This document shows positions 46,077-53,862 of a stretch of DNA of 58,740 bases, piece by piece. How positions within the stretch are numbered: the first letter of the stretch is position 1; each line of letters starts with the position of its first letter. The DNA is taken from NCBI GenBank assembly GCA_021202925.1, contig JAJQCD010000031.1, positions 1-58,740 on the forward strand. Reading direction: 5' to 3'. Under the pieces are notes generated by a model, which made no database searches, was not told the DNA's origin, and saw nothing but the letters and a program-made list of their open reading frames with translations. The position numbers and the translations under genes are program-made. Source of the stretch: Clostridiales bacterium (GTDB lineage: Bacteria > Bacillota > Clostridia > Lachnospirales > Lachnospiraceae).

Positions 46077-46142
46077 ATGAAGAGCAAGATTTCCCGGACA
46101 GGAGCCTGGGCGGTTTTGCTGCAGATAATCAAGCAGAGATAA
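46077..46142 (+). pseudogene. Possible truncated 21-residue membrane-protein start
   Basis: CAGGAGG lies directly before ATG 46077, which opens MKSKISRTGAWAVLLQIIKQ and then stops just before the terminator repeat. It reads like the first residues of a membrane protein cut off by a rearrangement. It is very short and the spacing to the ribosome site is tight, so this is tentative. Confidence 0.25.
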
Positions 46143-46147
46143 ACCAG

Positions 46148-46190
46148 GGAAAAGCAGGCAATCTGTCAGAGATGCCTGCGTTTTCTTTTC
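46148..46190. terminator. Terminator repeat, copy 2
   Basis: GCAGGCA pairs with TGCCTGC around ATCTGTCAGAGA, extended by AAAA and TTTT, then TTCTTTT. The loop is identical to that of copy 1 (41217-41257). It ends the hydratase 2-PrpF1 unit. Confidence 0.75.
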
Positions 46191-46234
46191 ACGAGAAAGT
46201 CATTTTTATCTATTGTTATATCCACGAAAAACAC

Positions 46235-46263
46235 TTGCCTGTATGTCGTATTTGGGTTATGAT
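46235..46263 (+). promoter_or_regulatory. Sigma-A promoter of the Rpn gene
   Basis: TTGCCT (46235-46240) and TATGAT (46258-46263) have a 17-bp spacer, just after the terminator repeat. The Rpn gene thus has its own promoter. Confidence 0.55.
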
Positions 46264-46307
46264 GAAAATGGTAATTCTAAAACCACACAGAGGAGGACTA
46301 ATTGTTG

Positions 46308-47360
46308 ATGGGACAGAAAGACCCTTCAACAAAAGATGAACTTCTGAGTAGTACGCCTTATGATGACGTACACCGCACGATGGAGAACGACTGCAGGAAG
46401 TGGTTGATCCCGCTCGTGAGTGAGATCTTTCAGGAGAATCTGGACGAATACAATGACGTCGTATTCACAAAGGAGACTCATTTCATGAATCATGAGGGCG
46501 GCGGAGAGGAGAAGCGAATTACGGATGGATCGTTTCGACTGGTTGTCCAGGACGAAAATACAAAAGAGAAAATTTCAGACAAAGAGAAGAAATATCTGTG
46601 TGAATGTCAGACAAATGCGGACAGCAGCATCCTGATCCGGATGTTTGAGTATGCGACGCAGACGGCGCTGGATGAAGGCGTTCTTGCAGGTCACGTTCTG
46701 AAAGTGACAATCCCTCATTGTGCAGTGATTTTTCTGAGACCGCCGGGGACGGATCTGGATTCGATGACGATGCGGATCGAAGCGCCGAGAGGGACGCTTG
46801 ATATTGACGTCCGGGTGATGCGGGTCAACGATTACTCTTTGGATGAAATCTTCGATAAGAAGCTGTATATTTTATTGCCGTTTTATCTTTTTCGGTATGA
46901 GAGACAGTTTCCGGAATACAATACGAATGATAAGATGTTGGAGTCATTGAAGGCAGAATATGTAACAATCGGGCAGCGCCTGGACGAGCTGGTGCAGCAG
47001 GGTGTGATCGAGGAATATTCGAAAAAAGTCACGCAGGAGATGTCCGTAAAGGTGCTGGTGAATCTTGCGGTGAAGTACGACCGCCTAAAGGAAGAGGTGA
47101 GAGATGTTATGGGTGGAAAGGTAATCATGACAGAGGCAACCCGGATCTTAAATCAGGGAAGGGCAGAAGGCAGAGCCGAGGGAAAAGCAGAAGGAAAAGC
47201 AGAAGGAAAAGCAGAAGGCATAGTCGAGGGAAAAGCGGAGACGCTGTTTGAAAATATGCAGGCGCTGATGGAGACGATGAAGTTATCTGCGGAGCAGGCG
47301 TTGGCGGCGTTGAAGGTGCCGGAGGATCAGTATCCGAAATATCTGTCGATGTTGAAGTGA
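46308..47360 (+). CDS. Rpn family recombination-promoting nuclease/putative transposase
   Basis: This 350-residue protein of the Rpn/PDDEXK_2 family has the nuclease core with TDGSFRLVVQDE and KKYLCECQTNADSSILIRMFEYATQTA (Asp and Glu-x-Gln active-site pattern). Its C-terminus has the family's low-complexity EGRAEGKAEGKAEG repeats and ends VPEDQYPKYLSML. Rpn enzymes cut DNA and promote RecA-independent recombination. It splits the island between PrpF1 and PrpF2 and is bracketed by a terminator repeat and a dispersed hairpin. ATG 46308 is preferred; two in-frame TTG codons lie nearer to AGGAGG. Confidence 0.85.
   Translation: MGQKDPSTKDELLSSTPYDDVHRTMENDCRKWLIPLVSEIFQENLDEYNDVVFTKETHFMNHEGGGEEKRITDGSFRLVVQDENTKEKISDKEKKYLCECQTNADSSILIRMFEYATQTALDEGVLAGHVLKVTIPHCAVIFLRPPGTDLDSMTMRIEAPRGTLDIDVRVMRVNDYSLDEIFDKKLYILLPFYLFRYERQFPEYNTNDKMLESLKAEYVTIGQRLDELVQQGVIEEYSKKVTQEMSVKVLVNLAVKYDRLKEEVRDVMGGKVIMTEATRILNQGRAEGRAEGKAEGKAEGKAEGIVEGKAETLFENMQALMETMKLSAEQALAALKVPEDQYPKYLSMLK
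47181..47216 (+). repeat. Three tandem 12-bp repeats in the Rpn gene
   Basis: GGAAAAGCAGAA is repeated three times without change (47181, 47193, 47205) and encodes the GKAE units of the Rpn C-terminus. Copy number can change without shifting the frame. Confidence 0.85.
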
Positions 47361-47404
47361 ATTTTTTGGACAATTTGAAATAGCGAAATAGTGTGTGAAT
47401 GACA

Positions 47405-47434
47405 GGAGGAAGCTGCTTTGTGGCGGCTTCCTCC
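47405..47434. repeat. Dispersed hairpin repeat, copy B
   Basis: The same 28-bp hairpin as at 36730 (identical arms and loop) is extended here by one G-C pair. It lies about 45 bp after the Rpn stop. The rest of the 47361-47578 gap shows nothing else apart from the DUF1847 leader. Confidence 0.7.
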
Positions 47435-47578
47435 CTCATTTGCCGGATAGAGTTCGGATGTGCTGTCTGCGAGTTCGATGCCAATGCAGGGGGATCCGGG
47501 ATGCACAGGGAGCAGATTGATGGCATGAAATTTGCTTTTCATTCTGATATCTTTAAATATCGCAAAGGAGTGGTGAAC

Positions 47579-48172
47579 ATGTTGTTTTGTGCTTCCTGTG
47601 GAGTAAAGAACTGCGCCAAACGTCTGGGAGAAGAAGAGTCTTTCCCGCAGTTCTGCCCGTCGAGACGGGAGGAGATTCAGGAGTTTCTTGCATGTTATCA
47701 GGATCCGGAGACGAAGCGCCTTGCGCAGGCGTCTGCGGTCTCAAGTATGGATAATCGGGAAAGCCGGATGGAACAGACGGTGAATTTCGCGAGGAATGCC
47801 GGATTTCATAAGATTGGAATCGCGTTTTGCATCAGCCTGGCTGATTACGGAAAGAGTGCGGCGGCTTACCTGAAGCGGGAAGGCTTTGAAGTGGAGAGCA
47901 TCCTGTGTAAGGTGGGACATCATGACAGGGAATGCATCGGAATCATTGATGAGAGAAAGAAACCCATGTGTAATCCGGTGGCTCAGGCCGAGTATCTGAA
48001 CCGATCCGGAACAGAACTGAATATCATCATTGGCCTGTGCGTGGGACATGATTCGCTGTTTATGAAATATTCCCATGCCCCGGTAACGGTATTGATTGCC
48101 AAGGATCATCGCTACCACAATGCACCTGCCGCATTTTTTGACGAGGGAATGAAGAAGGCCGGGGAAATCTGA
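47579..48172 (+). CDS. DUF1847 domain-containing metal-binding protein
   Basis: This 197-residue DUF1847 protein begins with a Cys cluster (MLFCASCGVKNC) likely to bind a metal or Fe-S centre, with more Cys in FCPSR and downstream. The core contains GIAFCISLADYGKSAAAYL, CKVGHHDRECIG and the conserved IIGLCVGHDSLF. The function is unknown; it is common in anaerobes. The start at 47579 has AAAGGAGTGGTGAAC upstream. A duplicated fragment of its 5' end lies at 41145. The sigma-54 promoter of the next unit begins two bases after its stop. Confidence 0.85.
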   Translation: MLFCASCGVKNCAKRLGEEESFPQFCPSRREEIQEFLACYQDPETKRLAQASAVSSMDNRESRMEQTVNFARNAGFHKIGIAFCISLADYGKSAAAYLKREGFEVESILCKVGHHDRECIGIIDERKKPMCNPVAQAEYLNRSGTELNIIIGLCVGHDSLFMKYSHAPVTVLIAKDHRYHNAPAAFFDEGMKKAGEI

Positions 48173-48173
48173 A

Positions 48174-48189
48174 TTGGCATGTGATTTGC
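48174..48189 (+). promoter_or_regulatory. Sigma-54 promoter of PrpF2-hydratase 3
   Basis: TTGGCATGTGATTTGC matches the -24/-12 consensus (TTGGCACG-N4-TTGC) at 15 of 16 positions counting N, with exact GG-to-GC spacing and a T-rich start. It is 58 bp before the PrpF2 start codon and should be driven by the PrpR-type activator at 51606-53633. Confidence 0.75.
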
Positions 48190-48247
48190 TTTATTCTGAA
48201 ATAACGGAATGTTTGAACCGATTATAACGAAAAAGGAGAAAGAAATC

Positions 48248-49384
48248 ATGTCGGAGAGCAGGCAGGAGCAGCGAAAAATCCCATGTGTGTATATGAGAGG
48301 GGGTACTTCAAAGGCAGTAGTATTTCATGAAGAAGACCTCCCGGAAAACCGGAATGAGTGGGATGAGATCTTTCTGAAGGTAATGGGTACGCCAGATGCC
48401 AAGCAGATTGACGGGATGGGCGGCACGGTATCTTCCACATCTAAAATTGCGGTAATTAAGAGGTCGGAACGGCCAGGAGCAGATGTGGATTACACCTTCT
48501 GTCAGGTAAATATCGCGATACCGGTTGCGGATTTTAAGGCGAATTGTGGAAACATTTCATCGACGGTGGGACCGTTTGCGATTGATGAGGGACTGGTGAA
48601 GGCAGTAGAACCAGTGACAGAAGTACGTGTTTACAATACGAACACCAATAAGATGATTATTGAACGTGTCCGTGTAAAAAATGGACACGCATGTATGTAT
48701 GGGGATGAAAGGATTCAGGGAGTGCCCGGAACCGGTTCGAGAATTGATGAATATTTTATGGATCCGGCAGGTGCGGTAACCGGCAAACTGTTCCCGACGG
48801 GGAAAAAGGAAGAGGTCATTGATGTTCCTGATTACGGGAAAACCAGGGTAACTGTGATTGACAGTGGCAATGTGGTTGTGTTCATTCCGGCTGTGGAGCT
48901 GGGACTGCAGGGCACGGAATTACAGGAATTGAATCAGCAGAAGGATGTCCTGGAACGGATCGAGCGAATCCGCGGGATGGTGGCACAGAAACTCGGTTTT
49001 GTGGAGCGTTGGGAGGACGCAAGAGTACAGTCCTCGACTGTGCCGGAGGTGTCGATTGTGAGCGAACCGCAGGATTATGTGAATCTGGATGGGAATCAGG
49101 TAAAGGCAGAGGAGATGGATCTGTGTGTTCGTTCAATCTCCGTGGGGCAGGTTCACCGGGCGTATCCGATTACGGGAGCGACAGGGACCGGTTCGGCGGC
49201 AAAGATTCCGGGAACGGTGGTGGCTGAGGCACTGCGTCCGGGATGCGGGAAGGTTGTCCGGCTGGGGCATTCGTCCGGGATATTGTCCGTGGAAGTTGAC
49301 ACCAACAAAGACCGTATTGTCAGTGTTGGCGTGAGCAGAACCGCGAGGCGAATCATGGATGGAAATGTGTATATTCGGGATTGA
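48248..49384 (+). CDS. PrpF-family isomerase 2
   Basis: This 378-residue PrpF-family protein is a paralogue of the one at 44898. Shared segments are PCVYMRGGTSKAVVF, AKQIDGMGGTVSSTSK, catalytic Cys100 in FKANCGNISSTVGPFAIDEG and VGVSRTARRIMDGNVYI. It is likely to isomerise the double bond of an unsaturated di- or tricarboxylate. It is expressed from the sigma-54 promoter together with hydratase 3, which starts 17 bp after its stop. ATG 48248 follows AAAAAGGAGAAAG. Confidence 0.9.
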   Translation: MSESRQEQRKIPCVYMRGGTSKAVVFHEEDLPENRNEWDEIFLKVMGTPDAKQIDGMGGTVSSTSKIAVIKRSERPGADVDYTFCQVNIAIPVADFKANCGNISSTVGPFAIDEGLVKAVEPVTEVRVYNTNTNKMIIERVRVKNGHACMYGDERIQGVPGTGSRIDEYFMDPAGAVTGKLFPTGKKEEVIDVPDYGKTRVTVIDSGNVVVFIPAVELGLQGTELQELNQQKDVLERIERIRGMVAQKLGFVERWEDARVQSSTVPEVSIVSEPQDYVNLDGNQVKAEEMDLCVRSISVGQVHRAYPITGATGTGSAAKIPGTVVAEALRPGCGKVVRLGHSSGILSVEVDTNKDRIVSVGVSRTARRIMDGNVYIRD

Positions 49385-49401
49385 CAGAAAGAGGGGAGCT
49401 T

Positions 49402-51624
49402 ATGATTCGACTGACAAAGGAACCGGTCGTCCGTCTGGCGGACGGAAGTTTTGTGAAGGCGGTGTCTTACGGCGGGAGCTGGCAGGGTGCGCGGAACCAC
49501 ACGATGGCGTGGCAGATTTTGCGGGGACATCGAACATCAGAAGACGAAAAAAACCTGACACTGAAATTTGACTGCCTGGTGAGTCCGGATGACAATTCAG
49601 TGAGTACGCTTCAGGAAGCGCGTGCCATGCATTGCAGCGAATTTTTGCTTCCCTGGATTTTTACCAATGGGCACAATCCGCTGGCCTGTTCCGGCGGCAC
49701 GATCAACAACGATGATCATGTGTTTGGGTATGATTGTGTTCGAAAGTATGGCGGGATCTATGTGCCGCCGTATACCGCGATTATTCATCAGTATATGCGG
49801 GAGGCCGTGGCAGCAGGTGGCCAGCTGATTCTGGCTGGGGACAGCCATACCCGTTACGGGTGTCTGGGGGCCATGGGAATCGGCGAGGGCGGAATTGAAC
49901 TGGCAAAACAGGCAATCGGAGGCAGTTATTCGGTTCATCGTCCGCAGGTACTTGCGGTTCTGCTGACGGGAAGTCTGCGTCCCGGGGTTGGAGCTATGGA
50001 TGTGGCGCTTGACCTGATCCGGGAAACATTCGCAACCGGGTGGAATAAGAATAAAATACTGGAATTTGTGGGCCCGGGGATTCACAATCTGAGCATGGAC
50101 GCCAGGTTCGGTCTGGATGCCATGACAACGGAGTCAGCCTGCTATTCAACGATCTGGGAAACGGATGAGAAGGTGAAAGAATGGTTCCGGGTGCATCAGA
50201 GGCCACAGGATTATCGCCACCTTGTGCCAGAGGGGGATGCAGGATATGATGGCCTGATTGAGATTGATCTCAGTAAGATTGAACCGATGATTGCGCTGCC
50301 GTTTCATCCAAGCAATGTGTTTTCTGTTCGCAGCCTGACAGAGAATCAGACATTTCTGGAGGATGCGCTCCGGGAGGTGGAGGAAAATGCAGAGAAACTA
50401 AGCGGGGGTCTGCACTATACGCTGCGGGATAAGGTGCGGGACGGACGTCTGACGGTTCAGTACGCGACGATCGGCGGCTGTGTCGGTGGAATGTTTGAGA
50501 ACCTGTATCGTGCAGCGGAGATTCTTGGAGATTATGTCATTCCGCATGATGGCGTGCCACTGGGAATTTATCCGGCGAGTCAGCCGACGCTTGCGGAGGC
50601 AATGAAGCAGGGAGTAATCGGGCGTCTGATTCAGGCTGGAGCGACGCTTCATCCGTGTATGTGCGGCCCGTGTTTTGGCTCAACGGACGTTCCGGCGAAC
50701 AATTCTCTTTCCATCCGTCATGTGGCAAGAAATTATTACAGCAGAGAGGGGTCCCGGCCAGACCAGGGACAGCTTTCGGCTTCAGCGATCATGGACGCCA
50801 GAAGCATCGCGGCGACGGTCAGAAATGGGGGGCGTCTGACTTCAGCTCTGGAGTGGGAACCGGTAGAAGAACCGGTTTCTTATGGCTATGACGCTTCTTA
50901 TTATGAAAAGGCGGTTTATCAGGGCTATGGAAAGCCGCAGCCGGATGTCCGGCTGCGATTGGGGCCGAATATTGCGGACTGGCCGGAAATGCCAGAGATG
51001 AAAGAACATATGCTGCTGAAGGTGACCGGAAGCTATGCCGGCAGTATTACGACAGATGAACTTTGCCCGAGCGGAGAAGCATCTTCTCTGCGCAGCAATC
51101 CGGATAAGATTGCGGAATTCACATTGCGCAGCCGCGACCGGGGATATGTTGAACGGACAAAGGCATTTCGGGATCAGCGGGAGACAGATCCCGAATTCCG
51201 GCAGATAAGGAAGGAATTTGCAGAGCGATATGGCATCCGGGAGGAGGAGATCGGATGCGGGGCCGTGCTTGTGTCTGAAGCGGTCGGTGACGGGAGCAGT
51301 CGCGAGCAGGCAGCCAGCAACCAGAAAACGCTTGGAGGCTGGGCAAACCTCGCCAGGGAATACAGCACCAAGCGGTATCGATCCAATTGTATTGGGTGGG
51401 GGCTGATTCCTCTGCAGACCGAAGATCGGGTTCTGCCGGAGGAAGGAACGTATTTATTCCTGCCGGGTGTAAGGAAGGCAATTCTGACCGGAGCCAGGGA
51501 ACTGCCGGCCTGTCTTCCGACTGTGAACCGGCAGCTTACCTTACAAATTGGAGAAATGACGCAGGAGGAGCGGGAGATCCTGGTTTCCGGCGGGATGATC
51601 AATTATTATCGTGCCGGATGCTGA
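49402..51624 (+). CDS. Aconitase-family hydratase 3
   Basis: This 740-residue hydratase is the most divergent of the three. The Fe-S ligands are kept (Cys in IGGCVGGMFEN; CGPC in CMCGPCFGSTD). Differences include AGDSHTRYG where the others have [22 protein letters not shown] where they have [14 protein letters not shown], and TTDELCPSGEASS where they have [10 protein letters not shown], suggesting a different substrate. GDGSSREQAASNQK is conserved. GGGGAG precedes ATG 49402. The 3' end overlaps the convergent activator gene by 19 bp. Confidence 0.9.
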   Translation: MIRLTKEPVVRLADGSFVKAVSYGGSWQGARNHTMAWQILRGHRTSEDEKNLTLKFDCLVSPDDNSVSTLQEARAMHCSEFLLPWIFTNGHNPLACSGGTINNDDHVFGYDCVRKYGGIYVPPYTAIIHQYMREAVAAGGQLILAGDSHTRYGCLGAMGIGEGGIELAKQAIGGSYSVHRPQVLAVLLTGSLRPGVGAMDVALDLIRETFATGWNKNKILEFVGPGIHNLSMDARFGLDAMTTESACYSTIWETDEKVKEWFRVHQRPQDYRHLVPEGDAGYDGLIEIDLSKIEPMIALPFHPSNVFSVRSLTENQTFLEDALREVEENAEKLSGGLHYTLRDKVRDGRLTVQYATIGGCVGGMFENLYRAAEILGDYVIPHDGVPLGIYPASQPTLAEAMKQGVIGRLIQAGATLHPCMCGPCFGSTDVPANNSLSIRHVARNYYSREGSRPDQGQLSASAIMDARSIAATVRNGGRLTSALEWEPVEEPVSYGYDASYYEKAVYQGYGKPQPDVRLRLGPNIADWPEMPEMKEHMLLKVTGSYAGSITTDELCPSGEASSLRSNPDKIAEFTLRSRDRGYVERTKAFRDQRETDPEFRQIRKEFAERYGIREEEIGCGAVLVSEAVGDGSSREQAASNQKTLGGWANLAREYSTKRYRSNCIGWGLIPLQTEDRVLPEEGTYLFLPGVRKAILTGARELPACLPTVNRQLTLQIGEMTQEEREILVSGGMINYYRAGC

Positions 51625-53633
51625 TACTCCTCCAGCTTTTTCCAGAGCGTGGAACGGGCAATACCCAGGTCTTCGGCGGTCTTTTTCCGGTTCCCGTTGT
51701 TGCGTTCCAGACGGGATAAAATGACGCTGCGCTCGATTTCCTCCAGAGTTCGGTCGTCTGTTTTGTCGCATTCTGCGCAAGGAGCTGCCGGTGACAAATC
51801 CTGCGGTCTGCTATCGCATGCTGCAGAGGTTTCTGTGCGAAAATCGGACACAGCGGATTCCAGGCTGGATGCAGGCGGCTCGCAGGGGAGAGGTGTGACT
51901 GCGGTGATGGAATCGAAACATTCCGTGAGCGGAGTCGCCTGCCCCATGTTCAGGATGACATAGCGGTGTATGACATTGCTCAGCTCGCGGACATTTCCCG
52001 GCCAGGAACGGTTCTCCAGAAGAAGATATTCCGGATCGGAGAGCGTCGGAGTGTCCGCGCGATACTGGTCGCTGTAGTAACGGAGGTAATGGAGTGTAAG
52101 TGCACGGATATCGTCCTGTCTTTCATTCAGAGAGGGAACCGACAGACGCAGCGTATTCAGGCGGTAGTACAGATCCGTGCGAAATTTCTCTTCTGCGATC
52201 AGCTCCGTCAGATTGCGGTTACTTGCCGCGATGACCCGGACATCGACATAGATGTTTCTTTGCGAACCCAGCCGTCGGATTTCTTTTTCCTGCAGAACAC
52301 GCAGAAAGGCGCTTTGCAATTCGATGGGCATGGAATTGATTTCGTCCAGAAATATCGTACCCTTGTGGGCCAGTTCAAAGAGTCCGCGTTTCCCGCCTTT
52401 TCTGGCGCCGGAGAAAGCGCCTTCTTCATAACCGAACAGCTCACTTTCCAGCAGAGTAGCCGGAATGGCGGCGCAGTTTACGGCGACAAACGGTTCATTC
52501 TTTCGTGAACTGGCGTTGTGAATGCTTTGCACCAGAAGCTCTTTGCCGGTTCCGCTTTCTCCGGTGATCAGAATATTGGCATCTGTCATGGCGTAAAACT
52601 GCGCTTTGTCGAGAAGCTGCTGCATGACGCTGCTTTCGGCGATGATATCAGGAAAGTGATATTTGGCAAGGAAACCATCGCTTCGCAGTTCAGTCCGGAC
52701 TCGTTTCTCCTGATCCTGAATGTCCTTTACGCTGCGCAGGACAAGAATCATCCGGCGCATGGTTTCCGTGTTAAGATAGGTCTTTCTGACATAATAATTT
52801 CGATTCTGAATCTTCAGTACCTCATCGTTGCTGTTTTCATCGGTAAGAAACCGACGGATGTTTTCGGACAGTTTGACAATCGACAAATCCAGGATACGTT
52901 TTCCGATCATGTTTGATTCTGCGACACGAAAGACATCGCAGGCAACTTTGTTTGCCATGATGACGATGCCATTTTCAACGGTCAGGACGCCCTCCTGAAT
53001 CGAGGCGACCGCCTCGTTAAAGGAACGGAGCTGTATTTTTTCCATCTGCCTGGCCTGGATGATGGAAACAGCCTGGCGAAGCGCTTTATGCAGGGCCATA
53101 CTGCCGGAATCGAGCGCAATGACAGGGAGGCCGATTTGTTTGCCGGTACGCCAGGCCATTCGCGTACCGACCATTGCGTCCAGCCCGTCGTCCAGCCCCT
53201 GTCGCACCTGACGCCGGATGTCCTCACCGGATCGAAATGGATAGAGCTTCAGTTCCGGGAGCCTGAGCAGCTTTTTGGCCATGGTCAGGTTGAAACTGAC
53301 AGCAAATTCTTCGAACATCAGAATGCCGATGCGGGAACCGTAGCGAGACGCCTCCTGGATGCAGGCGAGGAGCGACAGTTCTTCCGCTTCGGCCCGGACC
53401 GAAGCCACTTCCGGGAAATACTGCTCCATCATGTTTGCAATGGCGCCACGGCTGATGATGACGTCGGGGCGTCCATTATCGGAAAAATGAGTTCGGAGAT
53501 GTTCAATCAGAGCAAATTCTGCGACGTCCCACTCGATGATGGTCGGATTGATCTGCATGTAATTGCAGATATCCCGGACCTCTTCTTTCATGCCCGGATA
53601 GAGCGCGATTACAATCAGTTCTTTTTCGTACAT
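51606..53633 (-). CDS. PrpR-type sigma-54-dependent activator
   Basis: This 675-residue enhancer-binding protein has a PrpR_N ligand domain (about 1-195), a PAS-like domain (about 203-305), and an AAA+ domain with Walker A GESGTGKE (358-365), sigma-54 contact loop GAFSGA (405-410) and Walker B FLDE (428-431). It ends in a Fis-type helix-turn-helix (about 630-675, NNGNRKKTAEDLGIARSTLW). E. coli PrpR binds 2-methylcitrate through the same N-domain, so a tricarboxylate ligand is plausible here. The Thr of GAFTGA is replaced by Ser, an accepted variant. It lies between the two sigma-54 promoters it probably serves. The start at 53633 follows AAGGTGGTG. Confidence 0.92.
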   Translation of the reverse strand: MYEKELIVIALYPGMKEEVRDICNYMQINPTIIEWDVAEFALIEHLRTHFSDNGRPDVIISRGAIANMMEQYFPEVASVRAEAEELSLLACIQEASRYGSRIGILMFEEFAVSFNLTMAKKLLRLPELKLYPFRSGEDIRRQVRQGLDDGLDAMVGTRMAWRTGKQIGLPVIALDSGSMALHKALRQAVSIIQARQMEKIQLRSFNEAVASIQEGVLTVENGIVIMANKVACDVFRVAESNMIGKRILDLSIVKLSENIRRFLTDENSNDEVLKIQNRNYYVRKTYLNTETMRRMILVLRSVKDIQDQEKRVRTELRSDGFLAKYHFPDIIAESSVMQQLLDKAQFYAMTDANILITGESGTGKELLVQSIHNASSRKNEPFVAVNCAAIPATLLESELFGYEEGAFSGARKGGKRGLFELAHKGTIFLDEINSMPIELQSAFLRVLQEKEIRRLGSQRNIYVDVRVIAASNRNLTELIAEEKFRTDLYYRLNTLRLSVPSLNERQDDIRALTLHYLRYYSDQYRADTPTLSDPEYLLLENRSWPGNVRELSNVIHRYVILNMGQATPLTECFDSITAVTPLPCEPPASSLESAVSDFRTETSAACDSRPQDLSPAAPCAECDKTDDRTLEEIERSVILSRLERNNGNRKKTAEDLGIARSTLWKKLEEYQHPAR

Positions 53634-53657
53634 TGTGGCACCACCTTTTTTGAAAAG

Positions 53658-53674
53658 TGTTTGAAATGGAAACA
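53658..53674. promoter_or_regulatory. Palindrome TGTTTGAAATGGAAACA, candidate activator site
   Basis: TGTTT and AAACA arms flank a 7-bp centre. The site lies 25 bp before the activator start codon and about 125 bp upstream of the sigma-54 promoter at 53796. It is well placed for both autoregulation and enhancer function. Confidence 0.45.
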
Positions 53675-53795
53675 TTCACTTCTGTTCATTATAGGATAAA
53701 TCCGGTTCCTGTGCAAGAAAAAATATCAGACAGGGGAAACCGTGGAGCCCTGGAAAATATATAAATAATGGTTGTCCGGGATTGAAGCAGAAAAA

Positions 53796-53811
53796 TTGGC
53801 ACGATAATTGC
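53796..53811 (+). promoter_or_regulatory. Sigma-54 promoter of the DAACS-RidA-PrpD-dehydrogenase operon
   Basis: TTGGCACGATAATTGC fits the -24/-12 consensus perfectly and is followed by TTTT. The start codon of the transporter is 51 bp further on. Confidence 0.88.
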
Positions 53812-53862
53812 TTTTAAACTGGTTATCAAGAAAAACCATAACGGATAAAAGGAGAGAAGCAA

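Noticed and set aside
47157-47245. Repetitive purine-rich block that could suggest a CRISPR or satellite
   Set aside because: It is the in-frame EGKAEG repeat of the Rpn protein, with 12-bp units and no spacers.
53701-53760. Inverted GGTTCCTGT / ACAGGGGAAACC segments as a second enhancer site
   Set aside because: Pairing needs several gaps; the palindrome at 53658 is cleaner and better placed.
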